Shown in pieces: positions 1-9,380 of a stretch of 64,000 nt of DNA. The DNA comes from Adineta vaga (taxonomy: Eukaryota; Rotifera), in the NCBI GenBank assembly GCA_021613535.1, contig CP075493.1, positions 18,082,848 through 18,146,847 on the forward strand. The letters run 5' to 3'. Numbering within the stretch: position 1 is the first letter of the stretch; every line of letters starts with the position of its first letter. The notes under the pieces were generated by a model, which was not told the DNA's origin, ran no database searches, and was given only the letters and a program-made list of their open reading frames with translations. Made by a program: the position numbers and the translations under genes.

Positions 1-497
1 ATTGAAATAAAAAAGAGAATTATAGAACAAGTAACAACACTGAGATGAAAGTAGATGTAGGTGTGAGCATTTGTCCTTCTGTTACTAACACTCTCACGCT
101 CACCCTCAATGTTGCTTCTTTCTTTCGAATGATGCCGTTAGTTGAAAGCCACGAGCACGTATATGTATTCAGTGATGAGTCATCTACTAGTAAAAATTCA
201 GTGTAGTGATGGTAGTTAATAATAACGCCAGGAAGTAGCCGATCTTCATGATTTTGGAGACCGTGCAATTTATACGCCTTCGCTCAACACTCGTACAATC
301 ACAGTTTTGGTTGTGTTTCTCTATTTGTCGCTGCTTTCAACCGTATGAGGTACTTTCACCTTTAATGACAGACAAAATGAAAACGAACACACCACAACAA
401 GCAATATATTCTAGAAGCAACTTCAGTTGTGATTGATTTCTTGACTCATCCTCAAAATGGAAGACACTTGTGGGACGACTGCATTTTGTCGAAAAGG
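1..497. other. No supported gene; short GTGAGGGTG-like block
   Basis: I see no convincing coding region here. The only recognisable item is a C-rich tract at about 84-108 (CTCTCACGCTCACCCTCAA), whose reverse complement belongs to the same GTGAGGGTG family of degenerate telomere-like blocks found at 6129-6160 and in every satellite unit further right. Confidence 0.5.
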
Positions 498-614
498 TTA
501 CATTTCATTACGATAAGTCAGCAGATGAATCAGATACATGTAATCAATTTGTACTTGAATTCGAAAGTTTGGATTCCAGAAGTTATTAATTAGACCTGTC
601 ACTTGTAGTGGCAT

Positions 615-640
615 CCACAACCACACCCACACCCACACCC
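615..640 (-). repeat. Interstitial telomere-like block (TGTGGG)n
   Basis: The plus strand reads CCACAACCACACCCACACCC and onward, so the minus strand is a run of about four TGTGGG-type units. TGTGGG is the telomeric repeat reported for bdelloid rotifers. The G-rich strand points left, opposite to the blocks at 6129-6160 and in the satellite. It lies exactly where the coding sequence of the gene to its right stops looking like protein, which suggests a healed chromosome break later buried by further addition or fusion. Confidence 0.75.
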
Positions 641-1106
641 TCTGTTTACTTAATTGAAGATAATATAAAGCATATTTCATAAGATAATTGCTAGTACATT
701 CATGATTAGTCGTGCACATATATCGCCAAAATACGTCATTGTCACCATATGGTTTATAATTAAAATGAGCATCTGCTATCAGACTAGCATCAAAGACGAC
801 ATCAGTCATGTTATCACCATCGAAACTGGCAAGATCTCTAATTCCAACGTAATCCACATCAAAATGCATTACACATGTTTTAGCTTGAACATATGATTGA
901 CAGCGTGATGGAATCGCTATTGAATCGTTGGAGGAAATAGCAAAACGACACTTCGTGAGACAACGAATCAGTTTGTTCGAAGTTTGGGTAGTCGATGTGA
1001 TCTTCTGTTGATGATGAAACGAGTCATTTTTTGAAGATATGTGCGGTTTGTTCTCGACCAAAGCAAAACCAGCAAGTATCCATACAAATATCGTTTTACA
1101 CAACAT
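641..1106 (-). pseudogene. Secreted cysteine-containing protein, truncated at 3' end
   Basis: The reading frame runs leftward from the ATG at 1104-1106. It opens with a basic residue and a hydrophobic stretch (CKTIFVWILAGFALV) that looks like a signal peptide. A mature region of about 130 residues follows with spaced cysteines (CLTKC, SRCQ, KTCVM, YMCTT, HECT) that could form disulfides, so an extracellular product is likely. After the codons for YYLQLSK the frame passes straight into the telomere-like block, where it would encode only VW repeats; the true C-terminus appears lost. A further in-frame start lies upstream as TTG at 1145, but it would bury the signal peptide, so the ATG is preferred. 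The layout resembles lineage-specific secreted proteins of bdelloids, but I cannot name a function. Confidence 0.45.
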
Positions 1107-1260
1107 ATCAGTATAATAAAGCTTTTGCGACGTTTGATAAATCAAGAGCTCGCTCAGGTATTTTATATGTGATATATGACGTGTATGCGTGAATAATCTG
1201 TAAATATTACAGGTCTTGTATACAGATAAGAGTCTTCATTTATTTTTTTAAGGATGGCTC

Positions 1261-1268
1261 GAACGCAT
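1261..1268. repeat. hAT target-site duplication, left copy
   Basis: GAACGCAT stands immediately left of the terminal CAGTGATTGGA. The identical octamer follows the other end at 4690-4697. Eight-base duplications are diagnostic of the hAT superfamily. Confidence 0.92.
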
Positions 1269-1279
1269 CAGTGATTGGA

Positions 1280-1535
1280 TACTTAGTACAGGACTTGGTA
1301 CTTTTCGTACTTTTTGCTTAAAAATCTCTAGTACTTAGTACAAATGTGCAGTACAAGTACATATACTTTTTACTTAGCTTGTGTACTTAGTACTGGCACT
1401 TCAGTACATTGTACTGGAGTACAATGTACTTAGTACCGGTACTATAGTACACTGTACTGGAGTACAATGTACTTAGTACCGGTACTACAGTACATTGTAC
1501 TCCAGTACAACGTAGTACATGTGTACTAGGTACTT
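1280..1535. repeat. Left subterminal GTAC-palindrome array of the hAT element
   Basis: This is a dense run of self-complementary words such as AGTACATTGTACT, AGTACAATGTACT and TAGTACCGGTACTA. Part of it is a tandem repeat of roughly 54 bp, seen twice between about 1415 and 1520. Subterminal short repeats are the usual transposase-binding sites of hAT elements. Its counterpart is at about 4465-4670. Confidence 0.8.
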
Positions 1536-2033
1536 AATCAGATGTTGTTAAATTTAATCCTTTTTTCTAGCTGTTCATTTATGATTTCTGCGGGATACAT
1601 ACTTTTAATATGGTCTCGTCCATAGACATTCACTCAACAGCTTGCTAAATAGTGTATTTTTCAGGTAATCTTTTAATGTGGACTACTGAATTTTAAATTT
1701 TATGAATTATTTATCTATGCAACATCAAATCAAATACGGAATAATATTTTGTTGTTGAGTAGCCCGTTTGTTAAATATGTATTAAGTGCGCTTCACTTGG
1801 TAATTAGCTGTATATAAGCTTTCATTGAACATTCGATAATGAACATCAGATGATGTTAGAATGATAAGTAAAAACTTTATTCGTTTCATGAAAAGACAGC
1901 AGCAAACAGTGATTTAATAAAAAGCATAGTAAGTAAAAATAAAGAGCGAAACAAGTGACAAATAAATGGTAAAACAACAGAAACATATGTAAAAAGAACA
2001 ATTGATGCAAATAAAGAATGTGAGGCAATTGTT

Positions 2034-4098
2034 TCAAAGTAAATTCTGATTCACACGGAGAAGAACTAAATCATTAAATAAAGTCTCATTCATGTTCGTT
2101 CTTCTTGATGTTAATATCAATCCGGCATGAGAGAAAACTCTCTCAATGGGCGCTGAACTTGCCTGAACTGAAAAAATTCTTACGATTAAATTTTTAAGAA
2201 TCTTCAGTTGTGAATGAAACCAATAAGTAGAAAAATTTGAACGAACTGGATCGTTCAAAAACGCATCAAGTTCTATAGCAGGATCGAGTGAAGATGGTGC
2301 ATTCGAATTCAGATCAATATTATTATCATAGTTGAATAATTTCCGACGTTTTCTCGGTGGTGTGAAGGTAGAAGAAGAAGCAGAATATACGAATGATGAT
2401 GTTAAACAAGAATCGATATTCATTGGTGCACTAATTGTTGCTGGTAAATCCTTTTTCATTTCATTAATAATCAATTCGATTATGTGCTGTTTTAAACGAT
2501 TTTCTGCTGTAGCAGGCAATTTCAAATCATGGATCCATAAAAATTTAAATGCTGGATCCAAAACAGCACCTATGAAATATATTGGATCACCATAGGCAGA
2601 GTTATCAGCAACATCACCTAAATTCAATCGATTAATAATTCCACCAAAACGTGTTTTAATTGATTGTTCAAGTTGCTGCACCAGTTTAACACATAACGAT
2701 ATATCTTGTCTAACATCACGAAGATGTGAAATCAAATGTACAATAGATGGTACTACTAAACTAATCGTCATTGCTGCTTCTGCTTGACATTTAATTGAGA
2801 TATCATTAAATGGTTGAAGAATATCAACAAGCTCTTCTAAAACAATGAAATCATTATCAGAAAATTTAATTGGATCTTCCATTAAAGATGCAATCGATTC
2901 AAGATCTGTTTTACCAATTGACAAAATGGATTTGACTAATAAAAATTCACTATTCCACCGAGTAATTGTCATTTTGTTGATGTTTTTATTCAATTCTTCA
3001 AGTGTTTCGACAGCTTTTGATGATCTGTGTGAAAATTTGGCAAGCGCTTGACACTTTTTAAGTACTTTTGGTACATAAGAAGAATTTTTCAAACCATCAC
3101 GTATAGATAATTGTAAAGAATGTATAAAACATGATAAACGAATATTCGAAGGATTTTCCACATCATCATAATTGTCAGCAAATGAAACATTCATAAGCTT
3201 CAAGTCATCAATATTTATATCATCTACATTGAAATGATTTACATTATTTCTATTTTGTATTCATTTAAGTAGAAAAAAAATGCTTACGATCGTTGTCATC
3301 GAATGCAGTATTACTATTTGAATTTGGTTTAGGTTCATCGTTATAATCATCATAAATTTCATCATCAACGGACAGGCCAAATTTGTATGCTTTTATCATT
3401 GATGAAGCATTGTCCGTGACTATCTTATACACCTTGTCTTTGAGATTATAACGATCGAGAATAAATTCGGTAGTTCGTTGAATATTTTCACCAGTATGTG
3501 TTCCTTTTAATCGTACAAAATCGATTAAAACTGTTTGTGGTTCACACTTGTAATTAATAAAATGACAGGTCACGCCAATAAATGATCTGCTTCGTCTGTC
3601 AGACCATGCATCAACAGTTAATGTAACAAATTTTGCACCATTTAATGTTTCATAAAGAATTTTTTTCATCCTATTCGCCAAAAATGTAATTCCATCATGT
3701 TTCAATTTTCTCGACGATATGGGGTCCCATTTGACAGTACATTCTTTCATGAATAGACGAAAAGCAGCATTCTCTACTAAACTCAATGGTAAATTACATT
3801 TGATAATTAGATTTTTTGCAATAGACATATTAATACGATCTTGTTTAGTACTACTTGATGATAATTCTAATTTTGATTGACTATCACCAGCATTACCATC
3901 TTCTGATGCATCTTCAACGCGACAACCAAATAATGTTTCATATTCAGATGAATGTTTTCGTTTTAAATGCTTTACGAAATTGCTGACAATTCCAGTTTTA
4001 TCCTTGTAATTGCGATTGCACGGTTTACAATAACCATTCACTCTATTGTTGTCAATAATTGAAAAATCAAAATACTTCTTCAATTGTTCAGCAGCCAT
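2034..4098 (-). CDS. hAT transposase with BED zinc finger, two exons
   Basis: Exon 1 is 4098-3288 and exon 2 is 3223-2034. A 64-nt GT-AG intron (donor GTAAGC at 3287, acceptor AATGTAG ending at 3224) joins them in phase 1, giving 666 residues, normal for the family. The N-terminus is a BED-type finger with C24-x2-C27-x16-H44-x4-H49. The central part has the hAT catalytic-core signatures TVDAWSD and IVTDNASSM. The C-terminus carries the dimerisation block with APIERVFSHAG, R-R and LRVN. The enzyme would cut and paste its own element by binding the terminal and subterminal repeats. No internal stop or frameshift is seen once the intron is removed, so it looks intact. It fills most of the element and reads from its right end to its left. 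Confidence 0.9.
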
Positions 4099-4464
4099 GC
4101 TTATTGACGAAGACTTGTATAGAATTTATATTCAGATGTAAGATGTTGTTTCACGGTGACTAATAACATATAGTCAGTTTTACGACCATGTACAAACAAG
4201 AGATTGGTGCACCCATTGTTCATACGCACCAATACACTTCCTTTTACTTTGCTATTTTATTTCTTTTCTGTCCTTCAGATAACACTATTCATTAATTATA
4301 TACCTCCATTGAAACTATATTGATTTTATGTCAATTAATACATGATATTGTAATATAAATATCTCTTTTTATTTTTTCATTCCTCTAGATGTCATTATAT
4401 CATGGCAACGGGAAATAATAACTTAGAAAATAATAATAAATACAAAACATGAAATTATAACGAA

Positions 4465-4670
4465 GTACTAAGTACATTGTACTGAGTACAATGTACTTAC
4501 TTTTTACTGTAGTACATTCTACTTAGTACATGTACCATAGTACATTGTACTAAAGTACATCGTACTCAGTACGGGTATTGAGTACAACGTACTACAGTAC
4601 AATGTACTGAGTCCAAGTCCATAGTACAATTACTTAAGTAACAATTATTTGTACTAGTACTTGTCGTACT
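4465..4670. repeat. Right subterminal GTAC-palindrome array of the hAT element
   Basis: Repeated palindromic words such as AAGTACATTGTACT and GAGTACAATGTACTTA mirror the left subterminal array. They lie just inside the right inverted repeat and are likely transposase-binding sites. Confidence 0.8.
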
Positions 4671-4689
4671 TGTACTCGTCCAATCACTG

Positions 4690-4697
4690 GAACGCAT
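4690..4697. repeat. hAT target-site duplication, right copy
   Basis: GAACGCAT directly follows the right terminus (CCAATCACTG) and matches 1261-1268 exactly. Confidence 0.92.
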
Positions 4698-4975
4698 GCA
4701 AAAAGATGAAAAAACATATCGTAATTACATACAAAACAAGAAACTTGTTTTTCGATATTGTGTCTTCTTGTTGGGTAATAATCTTACGGAGAAGATTATT
4801 TGTTCATCTCATCCCTCCTCAAGATATTCTTGATATAGAATCAATGGTATCAACATGGTATGAATATGGTGCTCGCGCTAGTTTAGTAGGTATTAAAAAG
4901 TGTTGCCCATCAATTGGCAAATATCCAACAATTAGAACAATTGCGTATGGAAGAATTGCTGAATTAGTTAAGTAG

Positions 4976-5746
4976 ATCGTAATACACGTGGATCAATAAA
5001 CATTGGTTTTGATAGTTGATCCGATTCAAGTAAAACTATTCGATGTTCATTTTCGTATTTACATTTCACTTTGTATTGAAGAATTTCAGGTACAAAGAAT
5101 ATACAGGATTGGCAATAATATAATTTCAGGAGGGTAACGATACTATTTCAGGTACCCGTCCAGATGAAAGCCCGTCAAAAACAGAATTTATTAATATAAA
5201 ACAGAGTGTGTCAATAATAGTTTTTAGTGTCGAGCTCACACTAGTTCTGGAAACTTTACACTTTTTCGAGTAAAAAAACCATATAGTGATAATATCAACT
5301 TAAAACAACCAAGTTGTTCTTGCAGGTGTGAGGACAAGGATGGGTGTGAGTAGAATTACCACAAAACGTAGGTTTTTCACTATTATTGATATAGATTATC
5401 AAGTGGCAAGGTGTTCGTATAGAAGACTCACAAAGAATCAATACAGAATACAAGGGTTAAATTCAAGTATAGGAAAAATTGTTTTTAGTGCTGGTTTTGC
5501 TGGTTAGACCAACGATTTCTGTATAGAATGTTTGTGTGAAATATGTTAGGGTGAGTTAGATTGGTTAGTTTATTTGTTCAAGTTAGGTACCCGTCAATAC
5601 ATTGGGAGAGAGTTATAACTGTGGAAAATTTTACGAAAAATGTACTGGTGGCTCGCTTGTTGAATGATGAACGTCATGGTTTCCCTTTGTTCTAGCATAT
5701 GTAAATCTTGCTCATGGCGTTCTTGTTGTTATTCTCGTCGTAGTTG
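4976..5746. other. Intergenic stretch, no gene seen
   Basis: No coding region stands out. The ten-base word GGTACCCGTC occurs twice (about 5153 and 5586), and a G-rich fragment (AAGGATGGGTGTGAG) sits near 5337-5351. Neither can be assigned. Confidence 0.4.
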
Positions 5747-6120
5747 TTAGATGCGATCGATTTGTTGTAATTGCTCGTGGTCATCTCGGTGTTTTTGAAG
5801 TTCTTCTAGGTTATCCTCCAATGTAGTCTCATACTGTTGTAGTTGTGATTGAACATGATTGTTGAGATCTATCTCGTGCTCTTGTAAGATTTGTAGAACA
5901 TTTTCAATCTGTTGTTCTTGTTCTAAGTCGTCTTGTGTGGGTAGTAATTGTTCAAGGGCGGCGAAACCTTCTATTTCTGCGATTTGCTGATGATCCCATT
6001 CGTCTCCTTTGATGAAACGTCGCGGTGGATGCGGTTGATATGTGGCAAACACAGTACAATTCTGCGATGGCGTTTGTCTGGATCCAGGGAATAGTAGAGG
6101 AAACAGTGGTCGATATGTTG
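5747..6120 (-). CDS. Hypothetical glutamine/glutamate-rich coiled-coil protein fragment
   Basis: The minus-strand frame entering from the right at about 6120 runs to a stop at 5747. Its last ~85 residues are rich in Q, E, L and D with heptad-like spacing (for example LEQEQQIENVLQILQEHEI), typical of a coiled coil. The frame is open further right only through a GTGAGGGTG block, where the translation becomes low-complexity P/T/S, so the authentic N-terminus is probably missing or in another exon. It is co-oriented with the Penelope-like element. Coiled-coil ORFs have been described as components of Terminons, but nothing here proves that link. Family not recognised. Confidence 0.35.
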
Positions 6121-6128
6121 TAATCGCA

Positions 6129-6160
6129 GTGGGTGAGGGTGTGAGGGTGGGTGAGGGTGC
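6129..6160 (+). repeat. Degenerate telomere-like GTGAGGGTG block
   Basis: The plus strand reads GTGGGTGAGGGTGTGAGGGT followed by GGGTGAGGGTGC. The ending GGGTGAGGGTGC is shared with every 535-bp satellite unit (TGGGTGAGGGTGCTTCG). It lies at the junction between the coiled-coil fragment and the left-truncated mariner element. Confidence 0.6.
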
Positions 6161-6162
6161 TC

Positions 6163-7049
6163 TCGCAAGAAAGCAGAAACATTGTTGCTTCAGCAAGTGG
6201 TGTTAGAAACAGCGGCTCTCAAAAAGTGGTACGAGAAATTTTAGAGAAAACAGGACAGAAAGTGAGTTATTCTACGGTTCGTCGTGAACGCCAGCGACAA
6301 GGATTAAAACCATTCCATGTTATTTCAAAGCCACTGAAAACAGTCACACATGTTGAGGATCGAAAATGGCTTGCAAATTTCGTTGCTGACTGGACCGAGG
6401 AAGATTTCCTACATATGGCGCCGTCGGATGAATTTATATCTACGTGATAAGAAAACCAAACCATCAAAACGACAGAATTTGGGCAAAATCTGTTGAAGAC
6501 ATCACCGATGATGAAAGGTACCGTGAAATGGTTCGGAACGCAAAATGCATTGGAATTTTTGTTATGTTCACTGCAAAGAAACTTCTTTGGGTTCTGAAAG
6601 GGGATGGTCAATCATGGAATGGCGCCTATTTTCGTGACTTTATTCTGGAGAAACATGTGATTCCATTTCTGCATAACCTAGTCAATGTTGTTGATACAGA
6701 TGAAGTCATATTTCTTCACGATAAGGCACGCTGTATGAAAGCTAATGCAGCACAACATTTTCTGGAAGATGAAGGAGTGCATTTCTGGAGCAATTCGATT
6801 TGGCCTGGCAATAGTCCTGACACGAATCCTGCAGAGAACATCGGTGCAACTATCAAAGATAGAGTTGAAGAGCTGATGGCAAGTGAAGATCCTCAAGATA
6901 GATACAATTATGACGCTCTCAAAACTAACCTTGAGAGTGTCGTTGAGGAGCTAGAAAACGACACGGATCTTTTTGTTGATTTGCTGTGTTCCATGAGGAA
7001 AAGATTTGACGCTCTCGCAGCTGTCAGAGGAGGTCATACCAATTTCTAA
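6163..7049 (+). pseudogene. Tc1/mariner transposase, 5'-truncated and frameshifted
   Basis: The first part (to about 6445) has a helix-turn-helix region (SYSTVRRERQRQGLKP) and the first catalytic aspartate in PSDEF. A one-base shift then moves the frame. The second part (to the stop at 7049) continues with RKPNHQNDRIWAKS, the second aspartate in IFLHDKAR, and the terminal acidic residue in SPDTNPAEN. The second and third catalytic residues are 37 residues apart (DD37E pattern). The N-terminal DNA-binding region is incomplete, because coding starts within or next to the telomere-like block. Truncation plus frameshift mean it is almost certainly inactive. Confidence 0.8.
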
Positions 7050-7322
7050 AGTTATAAAATTTACTGTTAAGCAGTTTATATCCTCAATAAATGAGAAACT
7101 TCATGATATATTCGAATAGGTGAATGGAATGATGGTTCTTGCACACATTCTAAATTAGAGGATATATGGCACTCTGGTATATATGGCATAAGCTCTTTTG
7201 ATTATGTAATAGACAACACCTGATTCGATAGTACAGGTTGATGTAGGAGTTTACAGGCTACGATTTGGTATAAACTTGTTGATGAAATCATTTGATCTAT
7301 AGGTAGAACCAGGGGGGGGGGG

Positions 7323-7345
7323 CGTAAAGGTTTTGAACCACCCTG
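7323..7345. repeat. Candidate right terminal inverted repeat of the mariner element
   Basis: CGTAAAGGTTTTGAACCACCC and the following TG end at a TA dinucleotide (7346-7347). The reverse complement CAGGGTGGTTCAAAACC has the form of mariner ends. Confidence 0.6.
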
Positions 7346-7567
7346 TATATGTGCATTATCTTCATTGTGTCGATATATTTTAGCATTCGTCAATAAAGAC
7401 CTCGCATGACTTGATAAATAATGCCAAACGATCAAGAAGTCATGCACGCATATAGCGAGCACGTACGTTTATAATTTCTCAATTTACCATCGATCAACAC
7501 AGGACTAACTATCATTTAACTATCCTGCATCTTTTTTCAATACGTTTTCTTATACAAGTCGAACCAA

Positions 7568-8618
7568 ATGAATACAACTGTATCGAATCCATTAAGTTAT
7601 CTTTTTCATGTTGAACAACTGATCAGTCGATATTTACTTATCATGATTGTTGTCATCGGAACTTTTAGTAATTTGGCAACAATAATAATATTTCGACAAA
7701 AACATCTACGCTCGACTAGCTGTTCATGGTATTTTATGAGTATGGCTCTCTGCCATTTATTGTATATTGATCTTGGATGTTTATCAAGAGCAATTGCAGC
7801 ATGGGCAGGATTTCATCCAAGTCTTGTTTCATCTGCACTCTGTAAACTATGGTCCTATTTAACAGGTTACCTACTTATTCTTTCGCGTCATTTTTTATGT
7901 TTGATTGCAATCGATCGATGGATGGTGACATCAAGAAATATAAAACTTCGAAGATGCAGTTCCCGAAAAATCGCTCAATGGTTAATTATCATTGGTTCAA
8001 TATTTTGGGCGCTGTTTAATATTCATTTGCTTATTAAGTTTCGTATTGAAATTGGTGACGGTTGTTCAGCATCTGACGACTCTTCGTATTTACTCTTCTA
8101 TATCATCCTTAACTTATGTATTACATTTGTGCCTCTAACTATTATCATCGTATTTAGCTGTCTACTTATGGTTAATATTCAGACAATCGGTCGAGCTCAA
8201 GCACTTTCACAGACAGACACAAGCTGCAGCGTACCACAAAACTCTATACAAAACTCACATCATCGAATAAACGTTCAATTTATTCGATTATCTCTCATTC
8301 AGATAGGCATGTACATTATTTGCAATCTATTGCATGTTCATAATGTAATATATGCATATGTATCACTTCATACTAATACAAGCGTCGAACGAAAAACGAT
8401 CACTATATTTCTTAATATTATGGGCGTCAACCTCAATTATCTCTACACATCAGTACGAAATTTTATTTTATTTCATTTTTTCTGATCTAGCTCTATGTTT
8501 GCTTATTTAGATAACTCTTTTCATCTTCACATGCGCATCAAGAACATTTCGGAAAGAACTTCAATTGGGCTGGCAATATTTGAGTCAACATTTCTTCGCT
8601 CTTTTTTCTCGCATGTAA
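7568..8618 (+). CDS. Rhodopsin-family seven-transmembrane receptor, two exons
   Basis: Exon 1 is 7568-8452 and exon 2 is 8511-8618. A 58-nt intron (GTACGA to TTATTTAG) joins them in phase 0, giving 330 residues. Seven hydrophobic helices are visible, starting with TM1 at about residues 22-42. Class A hallmarks are the likely disulfide pair C92 and C166, a DRW (DRY-type) triplet at 116-118 ending TM3, and TM7 running across the splice into TFRKEL, the usual start of helix 8. Without splicing the frame stops inside TM7, so the intron is well supported. The overall form resembles the peptide (FMRFamide-like) receptor-type GPCRs abundant in rotifers. The ligand is unknown. It appears intact, an ordinary host gene between transposon remnants. 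Confidence 0.82.
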
Positions 8619-8860
8619 AATTGATTTATACAAGTGTATGAATTTTCAATCGCGAGATAATCTACTATAAACAGTGAATAAGAGACTTATTTCTAAGAAC
8701 TATTGGTATCAAGTATTTCTTCGTTCAAATGGGCATGTCTTTTTAGGGGATGTCAACTAAATAACTGGTGCTAATAAATACTGAGGATGAGTCAAGAAAA
8801 CTACGATGCGTTTTAGATATGTCCAATGTTTCTAGGGTTCGTTTGATTTGATGAGATCTA

Positions 8861-8880
8861 TTAACCCTTTCGAGTCGATT
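8861..8880. repeat. Possible piggyBac-type left end (TTAA + CCCTTT)
   Basis: TTAACCCTTTCGAGTCGATT combines a TTAA target site with a CCCTTT-type terminus, as in many piggyBac-like elements. No inverted partner was found downstream, so the element, if real, is truncated. Confidence 0.3.
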
Positions 8881-9200
8881 CAATTTTTCGACGAAATAGC
8901 TTTAGCAAATTCATTTTGATGTACATTTATCTTTCGATAAATGCACTTGTTGATCTTTCCAGTGTAGGTAACCTTTCTTTTTTCTTTTTCTTATTGTATC
9001 ATTGTGTAGCCGATCTTCTTCCATGTAGAATGAATAATTATTCACGTTTGCTTTCTTTTTCTTCTATCTATTACACAGCAAGAACGAGATAACGAAACGA
9101 AATTTCCATTTTCTTTTTTCTGCTGCATTCTTTTCGAAGCAATATCTTGTATTCTTTCCTTTCATTTGTATCTAAACAACTGAAGTCTTGATTCAATTTA

Positions 9201-9380
9201 CATGTCGTCTAAAGAAACCGATACAGAAGACAGCAGGAGCACAGCGAGTGATGTTAGTTCTTTGGATGATGATCTTGCTAGAATGCAAGTTGAAACATCA
9301 ACCCCTCCGAGGAAGAAGTTACTGATGATGACCGAGATTTACAAGTTTGGAATGATAATAGCGATAGGAGAGTACGATTA
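9201..9380 (+). pseudogene. Acidic N-terminal ORF fragment, possibly piggyBac-like
   Basis: A short frame starts with ATG at 9201 (MSSKETDTEDS...) and is rich in D, E, S and T. After the CCCC run near 9304 the acidic pattern continues only in the next frame (SEEEVTDDDRDLQVW), indicating a one-base shift. A disordered acidic N-terminus 340 bp inside a TTAA-CCCTTT end is what a piggyBac transposase start looks like, but no catalytic domain follows. Confidence 0.3.

Larger units (their letters stand above)
1269..4689 (-). mobile_element. Complete hAT DNA transposon, 3421 bp
   Basis: Both ends carry the inverted repeat CAGTGATTGGA (1269-1279 and, inverted, 4679-4689), flanked by perfect 8-bp duplications GAACGCAT. 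Inside lie a full-length, apparently intact hAT transposase on the minus strand and dense GTAC-rich palindromic repeats at both subterminal regions. Identical target duplications, matching termini and an uninterrupted coding sequence after intron removal suggest a recent and possibly still active insertion. Confidence 0.93.
1253..4975 (+). pseudogene. Resident gene exon split by the hAT insertion (3' part)
   Basis: With the hAT element and one target-site copy removed, an open frame runs from a possible acceptor (TTTTTTTAAG, ending 1252) across the insertion site (codons GAA CGC ATG) to 4774. A GT-AG intron at 4775-4823 (49 nt) would then join in phase to 4824-4975, which ends with residues AELVK and a stop. 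The product fragment is about 80 residues, moderately basic, and includes TYRNYIQNKK and STWYEYGARASL. A further donor at 1158 would place an upstream exon head-to-head with the secreted-protein gene. I do not recognise the family. The exon structure is inferred from frame and splice-site fit only, so the call is tentative. Confidence 0.35.
6163..7345 (+). mobile_element. Tc1/mariner-type transposon, left end missing
   Basis: A Tc1/mariner transposase remnant is followed about 275 bp later by a candidate right terminus ending ACCACCCTG at 7345 and then TA. Inverted, this reads CAGGGTGGTTCAAAACC after a TA dinucleotide, a typical mariner end at its TA target. No matching left terminus is found; the homology begins abruptly at the GTGAGGGTG block. 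An 11-base G run (7312-7322) lies just inside the right end. Confidence 0.65.

Noticed and set aside
1846-2037. Minus-strand 63-codon frame next to the hAT transposase
   Set aside because: It lies in the AT-rich 3' region of the element, is composed of L/F/H runs and has no similarity to any known domain I can see.
6444-7049. An independent complete gene starting at 6444
   Set aside because: It is the continuation of the mariner transposase after a one-base frameshift; the catalytic residues are divided between the two frames.
7312-7322. Run of 11 G as a regulatory or quadruplex site
   Set aside because: A single homopolymer next to the mariner end; its length may be a sequencing artefact and no further G tracts flank it.
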